Shown here: positions 28,141 through 36,684 of the stretch, piece by piece
How the letters are laid out: each line of letters starts with the position of its first letter
How positions within the stretch are numbered: position 1 is the stretch's first letter
Origin: Desulfobacter postgatei 2ac9
GTDB taxonomy: Bacteria; Desulfobacterota; Desulfobacteria; Desulfobacterales; Desulfobacteraceae
Reading direction: 5' to 3'
Length of the DNA: 64,000 nucleotides
NCBI RefSeq assembly: GCF_000233695.2
Contig: NZ_CM001488.1
Span: 708,049 to 772,048, forward strand
The notes under the pieces: model-generated
Databases searched by the model: none
Told to the model about the DNA's origin: nothing
What the model saw: the letters and a program-made list of their open reading frames with translations, nothing else
Made by a program: the position numbers and the translations under genes

Positions 28141-29991
28141 TCAGGACTCCGTATTTTTTTTCTTAAGCTTTCCGGCCAGGATATGGCGTTTGGCAGCATT
28201 AAGTTCCACCTTGCGGATGCGGATGGATAAGGGGGTGACCTCAACCATTTCATCGTCCCTGATAAAATGGATGGCCTGTTCAAGGGTCATGGGCTTGATA
28301 GGGGAGCAGATGGTGGCTTCGTCTTTTCCGGATGCACGCATATTGGTCAGCTTCTTCTCTTTGCAGGCATTGACGTCAATATCCGAATGACGGTTGTGTT
28401 CACCAATGACCATGCCCTCGTAAACCGGGGTGCCCGGAGTGATGAAAAGACGGCCCCGGGGTTCCAGGTTGAACAGGGCATAGGGTACGGCTTTGCCCTG
28501 GCGGTCGCACACCAGGGAGCCGGTGTAGCGTACGGGAAAATCCCCGCGATGGGCTTCATACCCGGACAGATAGGAGTTCAGGATGCCCGTGCCCCGGGTG
28601 TCGGTCATGAACTCGTCCCGGTACCCGATCAGTGAACGGGAGGGGATAGAGAATTCCAGGCGGACCCGGCCCTTGCCGTTGTTCACCAGGTTGGTCATCT
28701 TGCCCTTTCTTACGGACAGTTTTTCGGTGACCACGCCCATGAAATTCTCATCGCAATCCACAAACAGATGTTCAATGGGCTCCAGGAGCTTCCCGTTCTC
28801 TTCCCGGTAAATGACCTTGGGGCGGCCTACGCACACTTCAAAATTTTCACGGCGCATGGTCTCAATGAGGATGGCCAGCTGCAGCTCCCCGCGTCCCTTG
28901 ACAATAAAGCTGTCGTCATCGCTACTCTCCTCCACCTCAATGGCCACATTGAGCAGGGTTTCCTTGAGCAGGCGCTCCCGGATTTTTCTGGACTGGACAT
29001 TTTTGCCATCCTTGCCGGCAAAAGGGGAGGTGTTAATGGTAAACCGCATGAACACCGTGGGTTCGTCCACTGTAATCCTGGGCAGGGCCAGTGGATTTTC
29101 CCGGGTGCATATGGTATCGCCGATTTTCACGTCCTCAATGCCTGCCAGCACGATGATGTCTCCGGTGTCTGCCTGATCCACCGGCACCAGTGTTATGCCT
29201 TCATAGGACTGGAGTTTGGACACCTTAAGCTGTTTCTGGCCGCCGTTCTCATCCATGCACACCAGAGACGCGTTGGAGGCGGCAGATCCGTTGAATACCT
29301 TGCCAATGGCAAGGCGGCCCAGGTAATCGGAATAGCCAAGGTCTGACACCAGCATCTGGAAAGGGGCGTCAGGATCATACGACGGCGCAGGCATCTCATT
29401 GATGATGATATCAAAAAGGACCTTTAGGTTATCCACCTCTTCTTCCAGTCCCCGCTTGACAATCCCGTCGCGGCCAATGGCATATAGGTAGGTGAACTCC
29501 AGCTGTTCATCCGTCGCGCCAAGATCAATGAACAGGTCGTAGACCATGTCCAGAACCTCATCGGGCCGGGCATCCTTGCGGTCGATCTTGTTTATGATGA
29601 CAAGTACGGGAAGACCTGCCTCAAAGGTTTTTTTGAGCACAAATCGGGTCTGGGGCAAAGGCCCTTCAGATGCATCCACCAGCAAAATGGCGGAATCCGC
29701 CATGGAAAGGGCCCGCTCTACCTCACCGCCGAAATCTGCATGGCCCGGGGTGTCAATAATATTAATCTTTATGCCGTTGCAGGTGACAGAGCAGTTTTTG
29801 GCGGCAATGGTAATGCCCCGCTCCCGCTCCAGGTCCATGGAGTCCATGAGCCGGTCATCCACTTCCTGGCCTTCCCGGAACATCCCGCTCTGTTTGAACA
29901 TGGCATCCACAAGTGTGGTTTTCCCATGGTCAACATGGGCGATTATGGCAACATTTCTTAGTTTATCATTTACTGCACTGTTTTTTTTCAT
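28141..29991 (-). CDS. typA: Translational GTPase TypA/BipA
   Basis: A 616-residue ribosome-binding GTPase of the EF-G superfamily used in ribosome assembly and stress adaptation. G1 AHVDHGKTTLVDAM, G2 with RERGITIAAKN, G3 DTPGHADFGGEVER, G4 NKIDRKDARPDEV; C-terminal domain with FMTDTRGTGILNSYLSGYE and the closing VELTPLSIRIRK-type segment (VEVTPLSIRIRKVELNAA). Full length. The lipoprotein gene ends 9 nt upstream on the same strand, so the two share a transcript. Confidence 0.97.
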   Translation of the reverse strand: MKKNSAVNDKLRNVAIIAHVDHGKTTLVDAMFKQSGMFREGQEVDDRLMDSMDLERERGITIAAKNCSVTCNGIKINIIDTPGHADFGGEVERALSMADSAILLVDASEGPLPQTRFVLKKTFEAGLPVLVIINKIDRKDARPDEVLDMVYDLFIDLGATDEQLEFTYLYAIGRDGIVKRGLEEEVDNLKVLFDIIINEMPAPSYDPDAPFQMLVSDLGYSDYLGRLAIGKVFNGSAASNASLVCMDENGGQKQLKVSKLQSYEGITLVPVDQADTGDIIVLAGIEDVKIGDTICTRENPLALPRITVDEPTVFMRFTINTSPFAGKDGKNVQSRKIRERLLKETLLNVAIEVEESSDDDSFIVKGRGELQLAILIETMRRENFEVCVGRPKVIYREENGKLLEPIEHLFVDCDENFMGVVTEKLSVRKGKMTNLVNNGKGRVRLEFSIPSRSLIGYRDEFMTDTRGTGILNSYLSGYEAHRGDFPVRYTGSLVCDRQGKAVPYALFNLEPRGRLFITPGTPVYEGMVIGEHNRHSDIDVNACKEKKLTNMRASGKDEATICSPIKPMTLEQAIHFIRDDEMVEVTPLSIRIRKVELNAAKRHILAGKLKKKNTES

Positions 29992-30000
29992 ATTCTCCTG

Positions 30001-30474
30001 TTATTTAGATATCCGGGTCGTGCCATCCGGGGCAGTCAACACCCGCACCCTGTCCCCGGGAAATATCGGTGCATCAGCTTCCTGAACCACTACAATGGTT
30101 CTATAACTGTCAAGATTAACAACAATTTCCAACCCGTTTTTGGTTCCGGCCTCATGTTCAATGGCTGCGCCAATGGCCGCACCTGCCAGGGCACCGACAA
30201 TGGTGGCCACACCCTGTCCGTGGCCCTGGCCGACGGAGCTGCCGATCACACCGCCGGTGACACCGCCGATGGCACCACCGGCAACCGGAGGATTTGAGGC
30301 CTGGATGATGACGGATTTTACAGATTCCACAGTCCCTGTATCCACAGTTTGGGCCTGCATGGTCTGCTCATAGGTATATACATTGGAGCTGGATGACGCG
30401 CATCCTGCCATGGTCAGCATAGCTGCAACCATAATGCAAACAATAATTTTAATGCCTGATCGGGCTGTATTCAT
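30001..30474 (-). CDS. Glycine-zipper outer-membrane lipoprotein (SlyB/Pcp-like)
   Basis: A 157-residue lipoprotein. The frame runs up to 30537, but ATG 30474 is preceded by GGGAGGCAGGAAC, so it is the start (MNTARSGIKIIVCIMVAAML). Lipobox LTMAGC gives Cys near residue 24. Then VDTGTVESVKSV, a glycine-zipper region GGAIGGVTGGVIGSSVGQG...IVGALAGAAIGAAIE, and a C-terminal beta part FPGDRVRVLT. SlyB-type proteins stabilise the outer membrane under stress. Lies 9 nt upstream of typA. Confidence 0.88.
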   Translation of the reverse strand: MNTARSGIKIIVCIMVAAMLTMAGCASSSSNVYTYEQTMQAQTVDTGTVESVKSVIIQASNPPVAGGAIGGVTGGVIGSSVGQGHGQGVATIVGALAGAAIGAAIEHEAGTKNGLEIVVNLDSYRTIVVVQEADAPIFPGDRVRVLTAPDGTTRISK

Positions 30475-30611
30475 GTTCCTGCCTCCCGGGTTGATATATA
30501 AAATGTGCGCCAAAGGCGCTTTACCCTCTTGTTTCAAGTATTTTGTTTCTTGATGGTGCCATTATACCGCCTGTAGCCGGCAAAAGGAAGTAATGATTGC
30601 ATGGGAGAAAG

Positions 30612-30794
30612 TCAAGTAAGGCAGGATAATCGCGGAGGCTGCATTGGGCCCTGGGCTATGTCTTGTCCGGTCTGGCCAAGGGCCAGTTTTAATGAATTTA
30701 CCTTCACCGTTGGATGGCTGCGTTTGAGCATGGTCAGCGCAATTGCAAACTCATCCACCAGGGATTGGCAAAGCTCAGATAAAGAGATCTGCAT
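30612..30794 (-). CDS. Short uncharacterised ORF in the DUF2589 remnant group
   Basis: A 60-residue frame starting MQISLSELCQSLVDEFAIAL, one nt after the stop of the preceding fragment. The first 45 residues look like a real helix-strand protein (VKVNSLKLALGQTG), the tail looks random, so the gene may be truncated. Small proteins of this look often accompany DUF2589 genes. No function can be given. Confidence 0.4.
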   Translation of the reverse strand: MQISLSELCQSLVDEFAIALTMLKRSHPTVKVNSLKLALGQTGQDIAQGPMQPPRLSCLT

Positions 30795-30795
30795 T

Positions 30796-31278
30796 TTAAT
30801 TGCTATTCATGTTGTTCTCAAGTAATTCGTCAAGCAGGTGGAGACGGTCACCCGGAGACATCACCGTATTCAGATAGCTGTACATGGATTTTGTCTCCTC
30901 AATGGCTTCCCAGCTTTGCCAGGTTTGTTTCAGCCAGTCGCGGCGGGGGCTTGAAGGCGGTAGACTGATGGGAACAATATTTGAAGCAACGGAAATAAAC
31001 TAGGCCAGTTTATCCCGCCAGGCATCAAATTTTTGGTCTATCATATGAACCTGGGATACAAGTTTCGCTTCCACCTCTCCCAGGGCTTGGGAGGCTGTCA
31101 CATTAACGCTTTTTGTCCGTGACAGCTTTACGCCGTTGAGAGGCCCCTTCCGAAACCCATTCTGGGCTGCAACAATGCGAGCCCGCTGCCGGGATAGAGA
31201 GTTTTTCAGTTCTTCTCCCACTGCCTTTTTAATGGTTTCGGCATCGGCAATCTGATCTGCTTCCCCCTCATCCTGGGC
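30796..31278 (-). pseudogene. Helical protein gene interrupted by an in-frame TAG
   Basis: Reading the minus strand, codons from about 31278 (AQDEGEADQIADAETIKKAV) run through KFDAWRDKLA to a TAG at 31002-31000. They continue in the same frame with FISVASNIVPISLPPSSPRR, then TWQSWEAIEETKSMYSYLNT and a TAA at 30798-30796. The part behind the TAG has clear coding character and ends just before the next ATG. No ATG opens the frame; GTG 31221 is possible. It is part of a decayed DUF2589-type group. Second in-frame TAG in this window (compare 6599-6601). Confidence 0.6.
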
Positions 31279-31621
31279 CTATTAACATGGGTATATTAAT
31301 GGAGACTTCCGGCAGCCTGACACGTGGAATGCTCATTCCCGATAGAAGGGGGTTGTCCTTGTAATGCTCGACCACAGCAGCAGATCCCCATCCGGCCTTG
31401 GCTTTCAATTCGGTATCAAGGCCATGGGAAGAGGTGGATGAGGACTCCTGAACCGAGGTTATTTTCGCATTAAAATCAATGGTGGTTTCTTCGACCCGGA
31501 TGAACGGAATGGGCAGCATGGTGAGGAATGGCACGGTCAGCATATGCCTAACGTTAGTGTTGTCAAGCATTTTATCCAGGGCAAATGCATTTGGATTTGG
31601 TGTGATTTGGGAGGTGGGCAC
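31268..31621 (-). pseudogene. DUF2589-type protein, N-terminus lost
   Basis: A 117-codon frame whose core VPFLTMLPIPFIRVEETTID followed by FNAKI is the hallmark of DUF2589 proteins, then a variable loop (SSSTSSHGLDTELKAKAGWG) and the end LPEVSINIPMLIGPG. Normal members have about 60-80 more residues at the N-terminus, which are missing; MPTSQITPNPNAFALD looks foreign to the family. Function of DUF2589 is unknown; family genes occur in tandem, as the neighbouring remnants suggest. Confidence 0.65.
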
Positions 31622-31749
31622 TGGTCAACAGGGCGGATTGACTTGAACTTCGCGCCATTTAATGTATAACAATAGTACCGTCCCGGTCTAAAAAGCATTA
31701 AAGTTGCCTTTAAATAAGGCTTTCTTAAAAAAATGGAAGGGAATAGTTC

Positions 31750-32265
31750 ATGACCGTTATAATTACAGCTGCCGTATTTATTATTGCGTTATTTGCATTC
31801 AAGCTCATTATGAGGCGTCTAAAGGTGCCAAAAGTTTCATCGTCTACCAAGGATCAATCCCCGCCTGCCAAAAAAGATCCGGGTGCTGATTTCAAGGAAA
31901 TTCTTGATACCCTGATCAAGCTGAATATTCTGATTCGGACCGACCGTGATTTTTCCATGGACCTGATTCTGAAAATAGAATCGATTGTGGACGATCTTAA
32001 AGCGCTTATCCCGGATATGATCACCCGTTACCCGGGGGAGACCCTGACCTATGAGCTGAAAAAAATCGGGGCCACCCATTTATTTAAAATCGTTAAAGAG
32101 TATCTCGACCTTTCCCCGGACAGCAGACAGATCCAAAGGTCGGCGTTTGAAAAAACCATTGAAACCCTTCATGAGGTATGCGCCAGATCCCGGCAGATTG
32201 TGGACAATAATGAAATTGCAGAATTTAAAACCATGGCCCATTTTCTTGAAGGTAAATTTTCATAA
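31750..32265 (+). CDS. Membrane-anchored helical protein, possibly XpaC-like
   Basis: A 171-residue protein with one N-terminal membrane helix (VIITAAVFIIALFAFKLIM), a polar linker and an all-helical domain (DLILKIESIVDDLKALIPDM, QRSAFEKTIETLHEV). In many bacteria telA is preceded by xpaC, which encodes a protein of similar layout; this gene sits 12 nt ahead of telA. The family link is inferred from position and shape, not from a clear motif. GGAAGGGAATAG precedes the ATG. First gene of the six-gene cluster 31750-38377. Confidence 0.65.
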   Translation: MTVIITAAVFIIALFAFKLIMRRLKVPKVSSSTKDQSPPAKKDPGADFKEILDTLIKLNILIRTDRDFSMDLILKIESIVDDLKALIPDMITRYPGETLTYELKKIGATHLFKIVKEYLDLSPDSRQIQRSAFEKTIETLHEVCARSRQIVDNNEIAEFKTMAHFLEGKFS

Positions 32266-32277
32266 AGGAGAAAACAT

Positions 32278-33510
32278 ATGTCCAGTTTGGCTCAGGAACT
32301 AGCCAATGTGGCCGGTCAGGCCAAAGCACCTGTATTAGCGGAAGTTACACAAGCATCCGGGCAGGGGGCGCTTACCCCTGTCCAGGCAGCCAACCAGCTG
32401 GTGCCGGTCCAGCCCGGGCACCTTGCTGTTGAAGATATCAAGGCAATTGAAAATCACGCCCAGGCCTTTGTGGAGAAGGTCAAAACAGACCCGTCCAACT
32501 GGCAGCTCGGCAATTTTGTATTTTCCCTGGGTCGGGAAGTCATGGAAAAAACTCAGACCCAGGTATCCCTATACGACCGTAAAATGGGCTCGGTGCTGAA
32601 AAATGTGGCGGCTGAGGAGAGCTCCCCTGTGGCAAGAAATATCCTGGCCATTAAAACCGAACTGGACAAGGTTAACCCCACCATGGTGGCGAAAACGCAA
32701 ATGCCTTTGCCTAAAAAAGTGATGGGGCTTTTCACCCGCACCGTAAACCGTCTGCCCAAGGGCGACGAGATCCTGCGCATTATTGCCGAACGCAGGGAAA
32801 CCGTGAACTCCACCATTGACGGCATCCGGGAGCACCTGCGCAATGAGGCGGACCAGGTGGCTTTTGACGCGGCGGAACTGTCCCAGATTTGTGATGCATT
32901 AAAAGAGATCCAGCCGGCCCTGCAGGAACAGATTTACCTGGGGCAGCTGATCTGGGAAAAGCTCACGGCACACCTTGAGACGGTGACCGATCCCCGGGTC
33001 AAAGAGGCACTGACCACCCTGGCCTCTGATCTGGCCATGGCTGTTGTGGACCTGCAGACCATTGACAATTCCAATCTTCAGACCCGGTTCGGCGGAGAGA
33101 TGATGGTCAGAAATTCTCATTTGGTTCAGCGTCTGGTCCAGCGCACGGACATGATCCTGGCCACAGCCGTGAAAAATGCCCTGGCCGTTCGGGTGGCGGC
33201 GGAGCAGCAGATGGATACCTTGAAACACCTGGATATGGTTCAGAAGGCAGCAGCCGAGACCATGACGGATACGGCAAAGGTCATTGGCGATGCTGCGGTC
33301 AAGGGCGCAAAGATGAGCCAGAGCATGACCGTGAATATTGAAGCCCTGGAAGAGGCGTGTAATACTTATGAGCAGGCATTTGAGGCCTACACTGCCATTT
33401 CAAGGGAGACCATCAGCATTGCTTCCCAAAGTTCCAATGCGTTAAGTGTTATGAACGAACGTTTCAGAGCCAGGACAGATGCGTTAACGTCAAGGCGTCA
33501 GGAGGGCTGA
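32278..33510 (+). CDS. telA: TelA-family protein (toxic anion/stress resistance)
   Basis: A 410-residue all-helical protein of the TelA family (tellurite and lantibiotic or cell-envelope stress). Typical pieces: ENHAQAFVEKVKTDPSNWQL, VMGLFTRTVNRLPKGDEI, LYDRKMGSVLKN near the first third, and the C-terminal long helix LKHLDMVQKAAAETMTDTAK. A Gln/Ala-rich 40-residue N-terminal extension is present. AAAGGAGAAAACAT gives a perfect start. Second gene of the cluster; the next gene starts 1 nt after its stop. Confidence 0.88.
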   Translation: MSSLAQELANVAGQAKAPVLAEVTQASGQGALTPVQAANQLVPVQPGHLAVEDIKAIENHAQAFVEKVKTDPSNWQLGNFVFSLGREVMEKTQTQVSLYDRKMGSVLKNVAAEESSPVARNILAIKTELDKVNPTMVAKTQMPLPKKVMGLFTRTVNRLPKGDEILRIIAERRETVNSTIDGIREHLRNEADQVAFDAAELSQICDALKEIQPALQEQIYLGQLIWEKLTAHLETVTDPRVKEALTTLASDLAMAVVDLQTIDNSNLQTRFGGEMMVRNSHLVQRLVQRTDMILATAVKNALAVRVAAEQQMDTLKHLDMVQKAAAETMTDTAKVIGDAAVKGAKMSQSMTVNIEALEEACNTYEQAFEAYTAISRETISIASQSSNALSVMNERFRARTDALTSRRQEG

Positions 33511-33511
33511 C

Positions 33512-34150
33512 ATGATACCCGTTTCCGAACAAAAGTCTTTTGAACAGCGGTTTTCCATTATCCGCACCCTGGCCCCGGACAACATGTTGTCAAAGGAGGA
33601 GCAGGCACGGCTGACCATCATGGATGCAGGTGTTGGCGACGTTTTTACCTGTTTTGGCAGCACCTATATTGTCCAGGAGATCAACAAATACCAGGAGGCC
33701 AGTGAGGATTATTCAAAGTTGAAAGATTATTTTGTCACCGAACTGACATGCCTGTGCCTGGAAACCGGCGCGGTGGGCCATTTTGAATGGGAAATTGATG
33801 ATGAACTGGCGGTATGTATCACCCTGGACCAGATCAAATTCAAACGGCTGGCTGATGAAGAGGGCCAGCCCATTGACGAAGATGATCTGGACCAGATTGT
33901 CGAGGATGAGGACACGATTGTCTATGCCGGTGAAACCTTTGATTATGATGACGACTGGGCTGCCGTATACCGTCGCAACGGCAAAGAAGAAAAGGTTTAT
34001 ATGTATGAATTTGTCAATAATCGATCGTCCCTGTTCATTACCATTGAAGAGTGGCAGGACGGGGACAAAGAGGAATACCGGATTTATATTTCCAAACCCG
34101 TGAACCCGTTGGAGTTGGTTCTTATCTCCAAGGGGGGAGGCAAAACATGA
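33512..34150 (+). CDS. DUF4178-type protein
   Basis: A 212-residue acidic soluble protein. Two related beta-rich halves: VGDVFTCFGSTYIVQEINKY ... VTELTCLCLETG and DTIVYAGETFDYDDDWAAVY ... VYMYEFVNNRSSLFITIEEW, both matching the DUF4178 plan (short strand, 'tY-V-E', then a Trp/Phe-rich strand). The linker EEGQPIDEDDLDQIVEDED is strongly acidic. DUF4178 proteins travel with DUF350 and spermidine-synthase-like genes, as here. Its TGA overlaps the ATG of the next gene. Confidence 0.75.
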   Translation: MIPVSEQKSFEQRFSIIRTLAPDNMLSKEEQARLTIMDAGVGDVFTCFGSTYIVQEINKYQEASEDYSKLKDYFVTELTCLCLETGAVGHFEWEIDDELAVCITLDQIKFKRLADEEGQPIDEDDLDQIVEDEDTIVYAGETFDYDDDWAAVYRRNGKEEKVYMYEFVNNRSSLFITIEEWQDGDKEEYRIYISKPVNPLELVLISKGGGKT

Positions 34151-35781
34151 CAGGCCGTCACCCCCGGGTTAAAACGGAACCAATATTCACAAATGTGGTT
34201 TTTATTTTGTTGGCCCTGGTTTTTCTGACCGGTTGCGGCCAGGGACTTTCCGATGCAACCAAAACCCAGGCCAAAGCGGTAAAACAGGATCTGGAATCTA
34301 CCCGGGATTTCATTGAAGCCCAGAAGAAAAAATATGCCGGCCTGTCAACCTCCCCGGACTTCTCTGCCATGGCTGAGTATGCAGCAAGGGAAAAATGGGG
34401 CAGGGCATTTGCCGATGCCGGTGCCACCCTGGCCCGGGCACAGGATCTATATGACAAGGGGTTAAACGTCACCATCAAACAGGATAAGCCCGAAGGTGAA
34501 GTCCAGGCCTTAGCCCAGATCAAGCAGGTCAACTCGATAATCCGGGACGCTAAAGATCAGGCCAAAGCGCCCTTGGAACGTGTAAGCAGAATCACGGCAG
34601 CCATGAACCGGACCCAGGCCATGGAGAGATCCGCCCTGGAATCGGCAGACACCATCCTGTCAAAGGTGCAAGACCTGGAGCAGGGACCCGTGGCCAAGGC
34701 AAAGGAACAATTTCCTGCGTCAGAAGCCAAAATTACGGCCCGGTTCGCCCCGTTTGTCAAAATGGCGGATGACACAAAGGTCAATACGGATATTGTAAAG
34801 ACCCAGTATAAGGCCCATACCGAAGGCCCTGCCGACTATGGCGCTTTTGTCACGGCAGCCGATGCCATTGAAGGGGCAAAGGTGACGCTTTCCAGGGAGG
34901 CACCAAAATTTGAAAAGGATCTGGATCAGTTATACCAAAGTTACACCAAAATCCTTGAAGATATGAAAGTGGACTATTTTGTCAATATCTATCGTGAATC
35001 CTGGGATGAAAGGTCAGATTTCTATAATCCCAGAATTTTCGCCTATACCGTACAGGTATCCCCTGCGGTTTTTCAGGCGTTAAACCAGTCCCAGGGTGAA
35101 TCCATTGCAGAGTTGAAATCGGGTGGCAAGGGGATGAATATACGGGTTACCCCGGGGCTGGAATCCGCCTTCAAGGCCTTGAACCTTGATTTGGCGGCAG
35201 GCTGGCCTGATTCCCGGCACAATGCCGCTACCTTCTACCTTGAGAGCACCCAATTAAAGCATTTTCATAAATACCTTAAGGAAGAGAACGGGGAAACTTC
35301 GGAAACCGGCTGGGAAGCGGTGAGTGCCTCTTTTTATGAACAAAATTTGGACAACCTGGGCATGGCGATTTTGTCCAAACCCTATGGTGAATTTGAGCCC
35401 GATCCCCAGGCCGCTCCCCCCGGCATGGCCTATGTCGGCAATCCCAAATACGGGGAATGGAAAAAGGATGAAAACGGCAACAATTTCTGGTCCTGGTACG
35501 GGAAATATGCCTTTTTTTCCAACCTGTTCTTTTTCCCGCCCCATTACTATTCCTATGGATCATGGAACAGGTGGCGCTCGGACTACAGATACAAAAAACC
35601 CTATTACGGCCAGAGCCAAACCGGATACACCTTCGGCACCCGGGGCAGCACCATGAACCAGTCACCACGGTATCAGAACAGCACCTTTTCGAAAACCGGC
35701 GGACTTAAAACCGCTTCTGCCTCGGTGAGGGGCGGCGCTTCAGGGCTTAGGGGCGGCGGTCCCAAGTCAAAAGGTAAATAA
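34147..35781 (+). CDS. Large lipoprotein with helical body and Gly/Ser/aromatic tail
   Basis: 544 residues from ATG 34147 (the longer frame to 34051 overlaps the previous gene). Signal with lipobox LVFLTGCGQG near residue 29. Residues 35-290 are helical and coiled-coil-like (TQAKAVKQDLESTRDFIEAQ). A central domain (VNIYRESWDERSDFYNP...) follows, then an aromatic patch WSWYGKYAFFSNLFFFPPHY and a Gly/Ser/Arg-rich tail (LRGGGPKSKGK). Tails of this kind recall the DUF1190 lipoprotein (YjfM) of the E. coli yjf operon. No enzyme motif. Fourth gene of the cluster. Confidence 0.72.
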   Translation: MTGRHPRVKTEPIFTNVVFILLALVFLTGCGQGLSDATKTQAKAVKQDLESTRDFIEAQKKKYAGLSTSPDFSAMAEYAAREKWGRAFADAGATLARAQDLYDKGLNVTIKQDKPEGEVQALAQIKQVNSIIRDAKDQAKAPLERVSRITAAMNRTQAMERSALESADTILSKVQDLEQGPVAKAKEQFPASEAKITARFAPFVKMADDTKVNTDIVKTQYKAHTEGPADYGAFVTAADAIEGAKVTLSREAPKFEKDLDQLYQSYTKILEDMKVDYFVNIYRESWDERSDFYNPRIFAYTVQVSPAVFQALNQSQGESIAELKSGGKGMNIRVTPGLESAFKALNLDLAAGWPDSRHNAATFYLESTQLKHFHKYLKEENGETSETGWEAVSASFYEQNLDNLGMAILSKPYGEFEPDPQAAPPGMAYVGNPKYGEWKKDENGNNFWSWYGKYAFFSNLFFFPPHYYSYGSWNRWRSDYRYKKPYYGQSQTGYTFGTRGSTMNQSPRYQNSTFSKTGGLKTASASVRGGASGLRGGGPKSKGK

Positions 35782-35793
35782 GGAGAATTACTT

Positions 35794-36684
35794 ATGAATT
35801 TTACAGCAACCTTAAACAGCATGGGACAAGGGTTGTGCTACGCCCTGGTGAGCATTTTATTTATTTTTCTGGCTAAAAAAATGGATGACTGGCGGACCAA
35901 GGACTTTGATGATGACCGTCACATTGATGACGGAAATGTGGCCGTGGGGTTAAGACGGGCAGGGCTTTATCTTGGCATTGCCATCGGCATGATCGGCCCG
36001 CTTTCAGGGGATTCTGCAGGGTTCAGGACCGATATGCTCTCTCTTTTGGTCGACGGTGTAATCATCACGGGCTGTCTTTTCTTTTCCCGGTTCATCAACG
36101 ATTTCATCATGATGGGACGTATAAACAACGACCGGGAGTGTGTAAAGGTATTTATCCTTGGCGGCGGGCGGACCACGACAGGCAATACCGCCCTTGGCAT
36201 GGTGGAGGCAGGTATGTACATTGCTACGGGCTGTATTCTCAACGGCAGCATGTCCGGAGGCGGCGGCAGTTTTATTCAGTCCCTGGGGTCCGCCCTGCTC
36301 TTTTTTGTCCTGGGGCAGATTGTGCTCCTGGCCTTTGGCCTGGTCTATGAACTCACCAACCCCTTTAACGTCCGGGATGAAATCAGGCGGAACAATCCGG
36401 CCGCAGGCATTGGTCTGGCCGGTATTCTGGTCGCTCTGGGCATCATTTTGAAAAGCAGCCTTTCCGGTCCTTTTACCGGCTGGGTAAATGATATTATTGG
36501 GTTTTTTGTTTATACGGTGTTCGGCATGGTGCTGCTGCTTGGATTCAGTGCCTTTGTGGACCGGTTTCTTCTGCCCACCACAAATATTGCAACTGAGATC
36601 AAAGAGGACCAGAATGTGGCAGCCCTGGTAGTGGTCCAGGCGACCATTATTGCCGTGGCGCTGATCATTGCCCATGCCATCTGA
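35794..36684 (+). CDS. DUF350 membrane protein (YjfL-like, duplicated)
   Basis: A 296-residue protein with about eight membrane helices in two repeats. The repeat marker is an N-x-A-A/V-G motif at the head of a helix: NVAVGLRRAGLYLGIAIGM, NPAAGIGLAGILVALGIIL and a late NVAALVVVQATIIAVALII. Single-repeat DUF350 proteins (E. coli YjfL) have about 130 residues, so this is the double form. Suggested to be a small channel-like partner of membrane-stress proteins. TAAGGAGAATTACTT gives a strong start. Next gene begins inside its 3' end. Confidence 0.85.
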   Translation: MNFTATLNSMGQGLCYALVSILFIFLAKKMDDWRTKDFDDDRHIDDGNVAVGLRRAGLYLGIAIGMIGPLSGDSAGFRTDMLSLLVDGVIITGCLFFSRFINDFIMMGRINNDRECVKVFILGGGRTTTGNTALGMVEAGMYIATGCILNGSMSGGGGSFIQSLGSALLFFVLGQIVLLAFGLVYELTNPFNVRDEIRRNNPAAGIGLAGILVALGIILKSSLSGPFTGWVNDIIGFFVYTVFGMVLLLGFSAFVDRFLLPTTNIATEIKEDQNVAALVVVQATIIAVALIIAHAI

